DNA of 64,000 nt from the NCBI GenBank assembly GCA_004431415.1, contig QPMI01000247.1, forward strand, positions 49,444 to 113,443. Reading direction: 5' to 3'. Below, piece after piece: positions 54,164-64,000 of the stretch. The notes beneath the pieces were generated by a model. That model was given only the letters and a program-made list of their open reading frames with translations. It was not told the origin of the DNA and did not search any database. The position numbers were made by a program, and so were the translations under genes. This DNA comes from Cyanophora paradoxa. Lineage: Eukaryota; Glaucocystophyceae; Cyanophorales; Cyanophoraceae. Position 1 is the stretch's first letter; each line of letters opens with the position of its first letter.

Positions 54164-57100
54164 ATGAGGCAAGAGGCGATGCGGAGCGAAGCTTTCAGCG
54201 ATGCAGCGGCGAGCGAGGAGTCTCCGCTGCTGGACGCGCTCGGCGCTCGGGCCAATTCACGCGCCAGGCGGCTGGCACATGAGATCGACGATCAAGCGCT
54301 CAGCTATCCCATCTTCCAGTGGATACAACGATGGTTCAATGGATCGGTGCGAAATTTGGGTGTACGCATTCGGCGCTCTGGCCGGAGCGCCAGTCTGTTA
54401 GATGCGCGATGGGCCGTCGCATGAATTCCGCCCGCCCCGCCTGCAGAACCGCCTCGCAAAGCGTTAAGACGATTGTCCGCGCTCTTCAAACCGACCGCTC
54501 GCGGCGCAGGCGCTTATCATGGGCTGCCTCATGTTCACGCTGGTTCTGACCCGAAGCCTCGATGTCGTCCTTTACATCCGCGTGACGAAGAAGATGACGA
54601 ACTACCCCTGGTTCCTCTCCAGCATCCTCCTGACACTCTCCTTCGCCCTCCTCTGCTGGCCCGTCGTTTGGTGCGCAGCCGCCGGTCACCGCTCGCTCGG
54701 GGCGCCGTTCTCGCCACCGACCTGCGCGCAGGTTCAAGATCTGGCGCGGGAGCATAACGCCCGAGATGCGCACCTTCCCCAAGAGCAAGGTAGCCCCGCA
54801 CTGCGCGCCGCACGACGCCGCCGCTGCCGCCCGCCGCCGACGCGCGCGACCCGCCCAGTTCGCTGTCGCGGGGGCTCTCGATGCCATCGCGAACCTCATC
54901 TCAACCGTCCCCGCCTCCTTCCTGAGGTGCGCCCCGCCCCGCCCGTAAGTCCCCGCCCCGTCCCGCGCCTCACCGCCCCCGCCCCGACCCCCGCCCCGCA
55001 GCGGCCCCGTGAACGTTGTTGTCTCCCAGGCCGTCGTACCCGCCACCCTCCTCGCCGGCATCGCGTTCCAGCGCACGCGGTACCACCCGCCCCTGCCCGC
55101 CCCGCCCCGGCCCGCCCCGCCCTAGCCCGAGTCGCCCCGCAGATTCCAGTGGACGCACTTCCTCGGCGCCTTCGTCATCGCGCTCGCGGTGAGGACGGGG
55201 CGGGGTACCGCGCGCTCGGAGCCCGGCGCGAGGGGGGTACGGGGCCGGCAGGTGGCGGTGCAGGCGGCCCCCAACTTCGACCTGGACCTCTTCGGGGACT
55301 TCGATTTCGCGGCGGAGGGGGCGGTGCAGGGGTCCGCCGCGCGCGTGCCGCCGCCGTCCCCCGAAGGCCACAGCGGGCCGGCGCCGCCGGGCCCCCCCGC
55401 GGAGCCCTCGAACCTCTGGTGGTGGACCCTCCTCCTCATCGCATCGACCCTCCCCAACGCCGGTGCGCGCTGGAGCGCCCGTGCCCGGCCGGGCCGGCGC
55501 TGACCTCAGGCCCGTCAGGCTCGAACGTGTACAAGGACTGCACCTTTAAGGAAGCGGTGCGCCCCGCCCCGCCCCGCCCCGCCTCCGCCGGCCGGCCGCC
55601 CTGCAACCGCGCCGGCAGCAACTGGACGTGTGGTACTACAACGCGTGGGTCGCCCTCTTCCAGCTCCTCGCCGGCGCCGCCCTCGTCCCCGCCATCTTCG
55701 CGCCCTCCCTCAACGGGTCCGCTCCTCCCCTCTCTCCCCTTCGCCCGATCCCGAGGTCGAGTCCTCTGCTGCAGGATGGCCCACATGCACAAGCGGGGGG
55801 GCACGCTGTTCGAGGTGCGCGCGCTGCTGGGGCCCGGGCGACGCAGGCCGATCCCGACGCCCCGCCGCCCCCCTCAGATCGGGGACTACGTGGCGGACGC
55901 GACGGGGTGCTTCCTGGGGTACGACACGCGGGCGGGGGACCGCTGCGACGGGGGCGCCCCGACCTGGAGCGTCCTGGCCGTGCGCTGCCCCGCCCCGCAG
56001 CCCCGCCTCCCGTCCGTCCATCGAACGAACGCCTCCACCCCGCAGGCGTTCATCACGCTGAACGTCATGTTCAACATCGTCATGGTGCGCCGCGCCGCGC
56101 CCGGCCCGCCCCTCCTCGGCCGCCCGGCGCCTCACGCCGGACCCCAGGTGATCGTGCACAAGCACGGGAGCGCGACGCTCGCGATCGCCTCCTCCGTCCT
56201 CCGCCTCGTCACCTCGGTCCGCCCCGCCCCGCCCCGCCCCGCCCCGCCCCGCCCGGCCCGGCCCGAGGCCCCCCGCAGGACCTGCTCTTCGGGGTGCCGC
56301 TGTTGGCGGGGGAGGCGGCGGGGGCGATGGGCGGCACGGACGGCGTCGCCCTCCTCGTCATCGTCGCCGGCCTCGTCCTCTACCGCAGTGCGCTCGGCTT
56401 CGGCCTTAGAGAGTCGTTCGCCGCCCGCCCCGCCTGAGGCGTCGCCCCCGCCGCAGTGGAGGAGCCGCTCCCCGCGGCCCCCGAGGCGCGCTGGCTCGGG
56501 GCGCCCTTCGCCGACTGGATCCGCCGCGTGCGTCCAAATCGGATCGCATCTCATCTGATCCGAGCTTCCGTGCCTGACCGAGGCCCCGCCCCGCAGCACG
56601 CGCCGCCGCTGTCGCCGCTGGGCGATCGGATCGCGTCGGGCCCGCTCGGGCGCCTCGCGGCGCGGGCGCGGCGGAAGCTGCGGCGCTGGGGCCTGGGCTG
56701 GCTGGTGGGCTACGAGACGTACGAGGAGGACGCGGCGCTGATGGCGCGCTTCGGCGTGGCGTCGGCGGCCGCCGGCGGGCCCGTCACCGGCCTCTCCTCC
56801 ACCAGCACCCGCGGCGTCGCCATGGCTAAGTCCCGCGCCGCCGCCGCCGCCGCCGCCGCCGGGGCCGGCGCCAGCATGCAGGGCTCCTACCACGCCCAGG
56901 GCTCCCTCACGCGGGCGGCGGCGGCGGCGGCGGCGGCGCTGCTGCCGCAGGCGCACCGGAGCCCGTCGTTCCTCTCCGTGGCGGCGCTCGGCGCCAACGA
57001 CTTCGAGGCCCTCGCCGCCCGCGAGCGCCTCTCCCTCCTCTCCTCCGCCCTCCTCCGCTCCGCCGAGGGCGCAGGCCCCGGCGCCGGCGCCGGCGGCAGC

Positions 57101-57409
57101 CCGCCTCTGGGCCTCCTCCGCCTCCGCCTCCGCCGCCGCCGCCGGCTCCGAATCCGGCGTGGCGGGCTCCCCGCGGGCGGCGCCGGGGCCGGCGCGGCGC
57201 CGAGCGGGGCGAACGGGTACGGGAGCGCGGGCCCGGCGCGGCCGCACCTGCAGCACGATATCCGGCGGGACTACCTGCGGAAGCTCGGGGTCGGCCCCGG
57301 GGCCGCGCAGCCGGCGCCGCCGGCCTTCGCCCGCGCCCGCATGCACATGGGCTCGTCCTACGCCACGCCCCCGGACGACTACGTCCCCGCCCACGGCTTC
57401 CACGACTAG
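54164..57409 (+). CDS. CRT-like (chloroquine-resistance-transporter-like) membrane transporter
   Basis: Drug/metabolite-transporter superfamily protein of the CRT/CLT type. Soluble N-terminus from ATG 54164 (MRQEAMRSEAFSDAAASEES; IFQWIQRWFNGS), then an acceptor at 54508 into ALIMGCLMFTLVLTRSLDVV and LYIRVTKKMTNYPWFLSSIL. Further spans: LTLSFALLCWPVVWC, FAVAGALDAIANLISTVPAS, GPVNVVVSQAVVPATLLAGI, FQWTHFLGAFVIALAV, NLWWWTLLLIASTLPNAG, SNVYKDCTFKEA with VWYYNAWVALFQLLAGAALV, AFITLNVMFNIVMV, SATLAIASSVLRLVTS and DGVALLVIVAGLVLYR. SNVYKD-type and ITPEMRTFPKSK motifs fit the family. CRT proteins export amino acids, peptides or glutathione from vacuoles or plastids; the substrate here is unknown. 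After the last span an intron (stop-containing, CGCCTGAGGC branch) joins MEEPLPAAPEAR and a long Ala/Arg-rich cytosolic tail ending PAHGFHD at TAG 57407-57409. About 14 introns. Confidence 0.8.
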
Positions 57410-57763
57410 CCGCTCGAGCGGCCGCCCCGCTTTTCCGATTACGTTGGCCAGCCGCGGCCTTCTCCTTTTCGTTTGCGAGTCGCTGAGTGCTTTTCAGGAT
57501 CGCGCAGGCCCGTGCGGCCTGCAGTTATTTGCTGTTATCGTTAAACTACTAGTGAGAGTTTCAATCTGAGAAGGGGCATGCTCGGCATGCCGAGCAGGCC
57601 CCGGCATGAGGGCCCGGGGGTACGGCCATTGACGACGGCCGCGGGCCAGGTACGGCGGGAGCTTGCCGTTAACAGCAGCGGCGCTTATTTGCATGCGCAT
57701 GCGCATGCAGGTAAACCAACGCCGTATCGACGAGCGGCCTTGACGCCGACCGCAACACGCTCG
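57410..57763. other. Spacer between CRT-like and F-box genes
   Basis: About 350 bases. It contains GCATGCTCGGCATGCCGAGC near 57575 (palindromic) and GCATGCGCATGCGCATGC near 57691. It holds the 3' end of one gene and the promoter of the next. Confidence 0.45.
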
Positions 57764-59966
57764 ATGCTGCGGCCTAGCAAGCGAGCGAGAGGGTCCGAAG
57801 AGCCAGCCACTGTCGAGGAGCCAGCGGCACCAGCTGCAGCTGCGCATGCGGTCGAAGAGCCGACGAGCATCGCGCATTTGCCGGTCGAGCTGCTCGCCCG
57901 CGTCCTGTCGTTCCTCCCGTTCGAGAATGCGTGGCCGCTCCGGCGGGTCAGCAAGCTCTGGCGCTCGGCGTTGGAACGTGCGGAGTTCGAGATTGTTCGG
58001 CTCAGCGGCCTTACGTACACGCAGCGCAGCAACTCCATCTGGTATTTGAACGCGTTCTCTCGAGCGGCGCGCAGCAGCGGCATCGCGCGCTGTGTGCCCA
58101 CGGCCTACATCGACATGGAGCCGTCCTTCCCATGCATGGAGGATTGGGTGAACGAGGACGAGCCCGAGGACCCGGACACCGTCGGCGGAAACGACGCGGC
58201 GCGGGCGCGCATGGGTCTCTTTCAACTCTTCGGCGCCGTTTGCCGCGTCCTCGCCGCCATCACACCTTCCGCCGAGATTGTCGCCGGCAGCAGCGCTGAG
58301 CGGCGCCTCAGCCGTCCCTCGGCGCCTCAGCCGCGGCGGCGCTCTGTGGAAGTCGTCCTCGACCTCTCTTTCACGCCCTACGCGTACTTGGACGAGTACT
58401 TCAAGCCCGCCGACAACCTGGCGCGGTCGCTCGTCCTCGGCGTCCTGGCGGCCCTGCGGCCCGTCCGAACCGCCTCCTCGCCCGCCGCCTCGGATCCGGA
58501 GCGCCAGCCCGTGGCGCCCAGCGTGCTCGAGGAGCTCACCGTCGAAGTGAAGTGGATCGAGTTCGCCGCCTGGCGGCCCTGGACCCCGGACGCCGGCGAC
58601 CTCCGCACCTTCCTGGCCCCCTTCTCGAACCTGCGCGCCCTCGAGCTCGGTCAGCCCCGCAGCGCCGCCCCCGCTTCCGCTGGGGCCCCTCTCGCCCTCT
58701 CACCCGCCTCCGCAGCCGCGAACTCCTGCACGATCACAGGGCCGGCGGCCGCCGCGATCGCCGAGTGCTGCCCGCGGCTCACCAAGCTCGAGATGTGGCC
58801 GGGCGCCGCCGAGGCCGTCGGGGCGCTCGCGGCCCTGCCACTGGAGCACGTCATCATCCGCACCAGCCGCCAGACGCCGTTCGCCGGCGGCATCGCGCAG
58901 CTCGCGGCCGGCCCCGCCTCGCGCACCCTCCAGATCATCCAGCTTTTCCACCAAGATGAGCATAAGACCGCCGGGGCCGGCGAGCTCAGCTCGGACGACC
59001 TGCGCGCCCTCCCGCGCTTCGTGAACCTCGAGCGCCTTCTTGATGTGCTGGTTCGGCCCCCCCGCCCCCCCCTTCCTCCCCCCTCCTTCCTCCCCCCCTC
59101 CTTCTTCCCCCCCCCCCCCAATCACTCCCTCCCTCCCACCCCCCACCCCCCACCCCTTCCCTCGCCCCGCCCGCACGCCCACCGCCGCTGCCGCGTTCCC
59201 CGTCCGCGCTCGCTCTGATTTTCTGAGGCCGCGCCCCAGCTCGTGCCGGGCCGCGCCACGCAGGAGGACGTCGCCTGTCTTGGGGCCGTGCCGAAACTCA
59301 GCATCCTCATCCTCTCGGTCCTGCCGAACGGGGACGACGCCGGCACCGCCGCACTGCGCGGCCTGTCCGAGGCCTTCCGCGCCTCCCGCTCGCTAACGGA
59401 CGTCGACCTGGAAATCACGCGTGCGCGCCCAGCCCGGCGCGCCCTCGCGCGCCCTTCCGACCGCCCGCACGCGCGCGCAGTGCCGAATCCCGACGCGGCG
59501 GCGGTGGCGGACGTCGTTCGGGCGGCGGGGGCCGCCCTCCGCAAGCTCGCCGTGCGCCTCGCGGGCCGCCCGATCACGGCGGCGGAGCTGGAGGCGCTGG
59601 TCGCGTGCAGCCCGCGCGCGGAGGTCAGCGTCTCCTGCGAGGCGGCCACCCTCGCAGACGTCCTCCCCTTCCAGGTGCGCCGCGCAGCCCGGCAGGCCCG
59701 GCCCCCTAGGACGGCGCCGCTCACCTCCCGCGTCTGCCCCCGCGCAGGTGCTCGCCCGGGCGCCGGCGGCCCTCGCGCCCCCTTCGCCCTCGGCTCCGAG
59801 GTGGCGCCGCCTCTGCAGCAGCGCCGGCGGGCTCCGGGTCACCGTCGCGGTCCGCGACGACGGCGTGCGCGAGGTTGCCTCCGGGCTCGTCGCCGCCTGG
59901 CTCCCGCCCTCCTCCCGCGCCTCCGTCCTCTTCTCGAAGCCTTGGCCGCAGCCGCGCGCCCCGTGA
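57764..59966 (+). CDS. F-box protein with leucine-rich region
   Basis: Start ATG 57764 (MLRPSKRARGSEEPATVEEP). F-box at residues about 36-80: IAHLPVELLARVLSFLPFEN, AWPLRRVSKLWRSALERAEF. This would bind SKP1 in an SCF ligase. A long single exon (to about 59050) follows, with VEVVLDLSFTPYAYLDEYFK, LEELTVEVKWIEFAAWRPW, LRALELGQPRS, CPRLTKLEMWPGAAEAVGAL and LEHVIIRTSR, an irregular LRR-like pattern. An extremely pyrimidine-rich intron of about 190 nt (59050-59240) precedes ATQEDVACLGAVPKLSILIL and LTDVDLEITRA. Two further introns lead to ALRKLAVRLAGRPITAAELE and VTVAVRDDGVREVASGLVAA, ending TGA 59964-59966. Like the F-box gene at 9.9 kb it has an Ala-rich leader and LRR-like body, but sequence similarity between the two is weak. 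Substrate unknown. Confidence 0.82.
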
Positions 59967-61108
59967 CCACGGGCTACGTACGCGTCCGCTTTCCCGGGCC
60001 CCCTCGAGAGCTCCCGGGCCCAGCCCTCCCCTGGCATCCTTGTATTTATCTTGAAGGCTTATGCTTCTCTTAGAATCTCATCAAAGTCTCCCGCGGCCGG
60101 CCCCGCCGGGGGCCGCCTCTACGCCGTGCACGTGCACCGGCGCCGGCCGCGGCCGCGGGGACTCGCCGCATGCATGCGCATGTGGGCCCGGGGCCGGGCG
60201 GCCTGCAGTCTGACTCAGTGAGCTCGAGACGGCGCCGCGCCCGCGTCCGCACGCTCATGCATATGCGCATGCGCAGACCAAGGCCTAGGCCGCCTAGCTA
60301 GCGCTGTATACGTAGCTATGCCGGCCCGGCGGTAGCGCATGCGGCGAATTCGGAGCGCCTGCTCAATTGCGATCGAGGTGCTGGAGCGATCGGCCACCGA
60401 CGGCCACGTGCAATCGCGAGCTCGAGCGAGCGCCGCGCGCGCCGATCGACGTCGTCGTCGCGCGCCGTGTCGCCGCCGACGTGCACATGCGCAGCTAGCG
60501 CTTATGCGTACTACTGGGGGATATGCGCATGCGGCGCTCATCATGTTCGAATTCGTTGCTGGGGGATACGAAATCGATATTACGGATTCGATCGCGAAAC
60601 CGGTCAGCCGCAACCAAACGTTATTTGGGGCAATTTTGGGCCCAGTTTCGGGGGATACAGGGAAGCGAGGCCATTCAAGGGGGGAGGAACTTCGGCTTAA
60701 GCTTGGAGGTGCCGCCGGACGGTCGGTTCACTGCGTATCCCGCACCCGGCGACGCGTGCGGGGCGCCGCGTCGACCTCCTTAGGTGCTTCGGGCCCCGCG
60801 CGTGGAGTACTGCGGCACAGAACATCGGAGGGCGCACACGGCATCGATATCGCGATTCGCGACTCCCGACCCGGCCGCAAGGCGCGCGGCAGCCGCAATC
60901 CCAACGAGATCGCAGCGCATATCGCAGCGCGGAAGTCGCCGCGGAGTACCCTCAGCTGCGGTTTCGGCCGCGGCCGCGGCCACAACCCCAACAACCCCAA
61001 CAGTCTGACAGCTGCAGCTTTCCCCCCCAAGCCCCCGCATGCAGCGGCATCGGGGCATGCATGCGGTGCTGCAGCTGATGCGCAGGCGTTGATGTGTTCC
61101 GGTGCGAG
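59967..61108. other. Spacer rich in GCATGC/ATATGCGC palindromes
   Basis: About 1.1 kb. 60105-60300 has GCATGCATGCGCATG and CATATGCGCATGCGCA. 60500-60670 repeats a (T/C)GGGGGATA(T/C) motif at about 60515, 60560 and 60648. No conserved protein is visible, although ORFs of 70-360 codons occur on both strands. Confidence 0.4.
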
Positions 61109-61424
61109 CTTTAACACGTGAGGCGAGGTCGCCCACGGCGACGCTGCTGCCCGGCGTCGGCCGCGATCCAGCAAACAGCCCGGCCGCAGCACCACAGACA
61201 GAGTGCCTGCGGCCATCGGGGGTGCAATAGTACGCTCGCCTGCAGCTGGTGCAGATTGGCAGAGCGACAGCCTTCTGGCCGGAGCTTGCTGCAACTGCAC
61301 ACTTACTCGTGCTCGTCGAATCCGGGCCGCTTCGGGTGCACGCCTTGGAGATGGCGGAGACCCGCTCACCGTCGACGCTGAGCTTGGGGATGGTCAAAGC
61401 GCGTTCGTCGAGATCCATGGTCTC
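61109..61424 (-). CDS. Possible gene fragment with MYND-like Cys/His motif
   Basis: A minus-strand open frame contains MDLDERALTIPKLSVDGERV, a linker, and KCAVAASSGQKAVALPICTS followed by CRRAYYCTPDGRRHSVCG (near 61290-61190). The C-x2-C-x4-C-x6-H-x2-C spacing is reminiscent of the second half of a MYND zinc finger, but Cys spacing upstream does not fit well. No splice-supported N- or C-terminal extension was resolved. The opposite strand is also open here and may carry the N-terminus of the Cache receptor, so at most one of the two readings is likely to be genuine over 61350-61424. Confidence 0.25.
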
Positions 61425-61757
61425 GGTGCGCCCCGGCCCGCGCTCCCCGGTCCCCGGCCGTGCGCCGGCCGCGGCCTGCAGCTGCTGTCGCATGCGCCTC
61501 GCGCTGACGTCGGGCCAGCCCTCGCCGCCCGGGGAGCCGGAGCCGGAGCCGGCGGCGCCGGCGCCCTCGACGTCCCTGCGCAAGGCGGGCGAGTGCCTCG
61601 TCCTGGAGGTCGCGGAGGGCGAGAGCCCCGGGTCGTGCAGCACCACGGACGCCCTCCCCGCTCCGACCGCGACGACGGCTCCGCTGGCGGCGCCGGAGGC
61701 GACGCCGGCGAAGGCGCGCGCAAGGGCGGCGGCGGCCGCCGCCGCCGCCGGAGACGG

Positions 61758-64000
61758 TGGCTCGCGGTCGGACTCCGCGCGGCCGTCATGCCGCTCCTCG
61801 TCTCGGTGCGCGGCGCGACGCACGCTGGAGCTTGACGCCCGAGGCTCGCGCCGAATTAACAATCGACCGCGGCGCAGATCATGGTAGCTTCTACCATTGC
61901 CATAGGCCTAGTCTCCTATTCGAATGCAGACAAGACCGCTGAGAGTCTTATCGCCCAGCTTTTGGTACGTCCAACCCGCGACCGTCCAACCCTGCCCCGA
62001 TCCCGCGATCGCGCGGCGGTCGCCGGGTTGTTTTGATCCCGCCGCGCGCAGGTGCACGTCTCGAGCCGCGTGCGGGCGGAGGTTTCGGCCCTCTTCGCGA
62101 CGGCCGTCCACGCCGCCGAACACGCGCGCCCTCTCCTAAGAAACCTCTCTCTGCGCAAAGTTTGCGGGGTCGCTGAATCGAAGCCGCCCAGGTCGCGTGG
62201 TCCGGTGTGGTGGGGCGCGAAGGCGCCCCTGCAACCCCCTCGGCGAAGGATTTTCCCGTGCGCGCCGCGCGCGCACCCGCCTCGCCGTTCAGCAGCTGCA
62301 CTGCTCCGCCAACGCGAGCGATGGCGGCTCTGCAGGAAATCGTGCGCGACCTGCGCATCCTCATGCACACCACGTCCGTCCCCCGCGATCGCCCGGCCGG
62401 CCGCCCGGCCCGCCGCCCGGCCGCTCACGCGTGCGCGTGCGCAGGCCCGTCGTCGCTGCGCTCTCGTTCATCCTGCACGACGGGAGCGCGCTCTTCATCA
62501 AGAACGAGACCGGCCTGATCGCCGCGGGGGGCGGCCCCAGGGAGTACGACCCTTTCGTCGTGAACGGTCGGCCATCGCCGGCGCCTCCGATGTGCAGCCG
62601 AACACGCGCGGCAGCCTGCTTGACGCCCGCCGCGCAGAAGCCGTTCTCCCGCCCGCCAACACTACAGCAAACACTACCCTGATCTTCTACTGTGCGCACC
62701 GGATTTACTTTACGCGGCCGGATTTTGGATTGGATTGGAAGATCGGAATTGATCACGAGCGTCCTTTGATTTGCATTGCAGACTTTAAGGACGACGGGAG
62801 CGGGCGGGCGTACGTGCCTGCGCCGTCCTTCTTGCGCATAAACAAGAACTACGACCCTCGAATCTTCCCTTACTACACAGCCGCCGCCGTGCGCGCGCGC
62901 GCGCCGCGGTCCCCTCTCGAAGGCTGCGCGCAAACGAGCGAACGCATCCGAGCAGACGAGGCGGGAGTCTAACTGGAACTCGAACCTGGCGCCCTCGCTC
63001 GGCGCCTCGGCGCTCTCGGTCTCCGTCCCCTTCTTCGACTCGGCCTGGCCCCTCGACCCCGCCCCCTCCTCCAAGTTCCTCGGGTGCGGCGGCCCCCGAC
63101 CTCTTCGGCGCGGCGCCCGCCGAGCGGCGGCGGCGGCGGCGCGCAGGGTGGCGGCGGCGACGCTGGACGTGCAGCGGCTCTCGGCCTTCCTGGCGGACCT
63201 GGTGGTGACGGCGCAGGGCCTCGCCGTCGTCCTCGCCACCGTCGACACGGGCGAGCGCTTCCTCGTCGCCTACCGCTCCCCGCAGGGCACCCCCGGGGCC
63301 CGTCCGCTCGCCGACCCCACGTACGGCCTCATCCCCGCCCGCAACGCGACGGACCCGCTCCTGCGCGCCTTCATCGAGGTCCTCCCCGTCGCCGCCGGGG
63401 CCTCATCGGAGCCCGGAGACGGGACGGTGCGCCCCGGCCGGCGCCTCTCCCCTCGAGCTTCCCCCCGTCTGAAGGCGGGCGGCAGATCTCGGGCCGCTTC
63501 TCACACGGGGGGACGACGTACGCGTGGCGGCACAGCTGCGTGCAGGTCGCGACCCGCTCCTCGCGCTCCCTCTACCGCTCGCCGCCCTCGCGCCGCGGCG
63601 AGATCCTCGTGCGCCCCCCGAGCCCGGCCCCCCCCTCCCCCTCTCCCCCTCGCCGGGCCGACCCTGGGGCAGCTGGTGATCGGGGTGGCGAGCCCGTACG
63701 CCGACTTCCGCTCGCTCGTCAGCCTGAACCTCGTCGTGCGCCGGCTTCGTCCCCGTCTGCGGGGAGGGCCCCCGCCCCCGCCCTCGCCCTCGCCCGAGCC
63801 GCGGGGCCCGGGCGCGCGCGCGCAGGTGACGTGCACGATCGGGAGCATCTGCTGCGTCCTCGTGGCGGGCATCTTCGTCGCCGTCTCCATCGAGGCGCGG
63901 GGCCCCGTCGCCCCCTCTAGACCTGCCCAGCGCCGCCCTCACAGCCGCCGCCTCAGATCACGCGGCAGCTGCGCGTCTTCTTCGCGGAGGTCGAGGCCGT
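61758..64000 (+). CDS. Cache-domain membrane receptor, C-terminus cut off by window edge
   Basis: First membrane span built across an intron: RWLAVGLRAAVMPLLVS plus IMVASTIAIGLVSYSNADKT (intron GTGCGC...ATTAACAATC...GCGCAG, 61810-61880). The extracellular part is a double-Cache-like sensor: AESLIAQLLVHVSSRVRAEV, SALFATAVHAAEH; ALSFILHDGSALFIKNETGL; DFKDDGSGRAYVPAPSFLRI; NWNSNLAPSLGASALSVSVP; FFDSAWPLDP; LSAFLADLVVTAQGLAVVLA; GRFSHGGTTYAWRHSCVQV; TLGQLVIGVASPYADFRSLV. The second span is VTCTIGSICCVLVAGIFVAV (near 63830), followed after an intron by ITRQLRVFFAEVEAV, a HAMP-like start, where the window ends. The effector (nucleotide cyclase, kinase or other) is beyond the window. The cytosolic N-terminus upstream of 61758 was not resolved; an Ala/Pro-rich plus-strand frame from about 61350 could supply it. 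Confidence 0.7.

Noticed and set aside
1-64000. tRNA, rRNA or snRNA genes
   Set aside because: None was recognised by eye. A covariance-model scan was not possible, so small RNA genes in the spacers cannot be excluded.

Overview
This is nuclear DNA from a GC-rich, intron-dense microbial eukaryote, almost certainly a plastid-bearing alga. It carries an LCIB-type (theta-class) carbonic anhydrase homologue of the CO2-concentrating pathway, an RWP-RK transcription factor and a bHLH protein fused to two blue-light LOV domains, next to ordinary eukaryotic genes (mitochondrial F1-gamma, PPIL4, an ATAD2/Yta7-type bromodomain ATPase). The lineage cannot be fixed from sequence alone. A haptophyte or another GC-rich alga would fit. 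Genes are split by short introns (roughly 50-90 nt) that are strongly C-rich on the sense strand, often with long poly-C or CCCCG runs. A CTGAC/CTAAC/CTGAG-like branch motif usually lies only about 10-20 nt before the AG. Several introns begin with GC rather than GT.

Layout: 0-2.9 kb, F1-gamma (-) and a BTB protein (+). 3.2-9.4 kb, ATAD2/Yta7-like ATPase (-). 9.9-11.6 kb, F-box/LRR-like gene (+). 11.7-20.9 kb, the most unusual region: two paralogous minus-strand genes (B at 11.68-16.75 kb, A at 17.26-19.29 kb) built from repeats of a domain I do not recognise, followed by an inverted, broken copy of the 3' part of gene B at 19.85-20.91 kb. 21.9-23.9 kb, RWP-RK factor (-). 25.4-28.5 kb, RING/TRAF-type zinc-finger membrane protein (-). 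28.9-29.9 kb, F-box protein (+). 30.0-35.7 kb, secreted or membrane subtilase (-). 36.0-39.7 kb, bHLH-LOV-LOV (+). 41.0-41.5 kb, small unrecognised gene (-). 42.7-43.9 kb, ICMT-like membrane methyltransferase (-). 44.7-46.7 kb, LCIB-like carbonic anhydrase (+). 47.8-51.3 kb, type I membrane protein with possible Kre9/KNH-like repeats (+). 51.6-54.0 kb, PPIL4 (-). 54.2-57.4 kb, CRT-like transporter (+). 57.8-60.0 kb, F-box protein (+). 61.8 kb to the end, Cache-domain receptor, cut by the window edge.

The genes do not form a pathway. Themes are light and CO2 biology (LOV factor, LCIB), ubiquitin ligation (three F-box proteins, one BTB, one RING) and membrane or secreted proteins. Two divergent pairs share very short promoters (PPIL4/CRT-like 188 bp; subtilase/bHLH-LOV 284 bp). 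Spacers are lower in GC and rich in short palindromes, including a roughly 0.3-kb near-perfect hairpin at 42.0-42.3 kb. Exon boundaries were read by eye from conserved protein sequence and splice signals. 5' ends are the least certain part.
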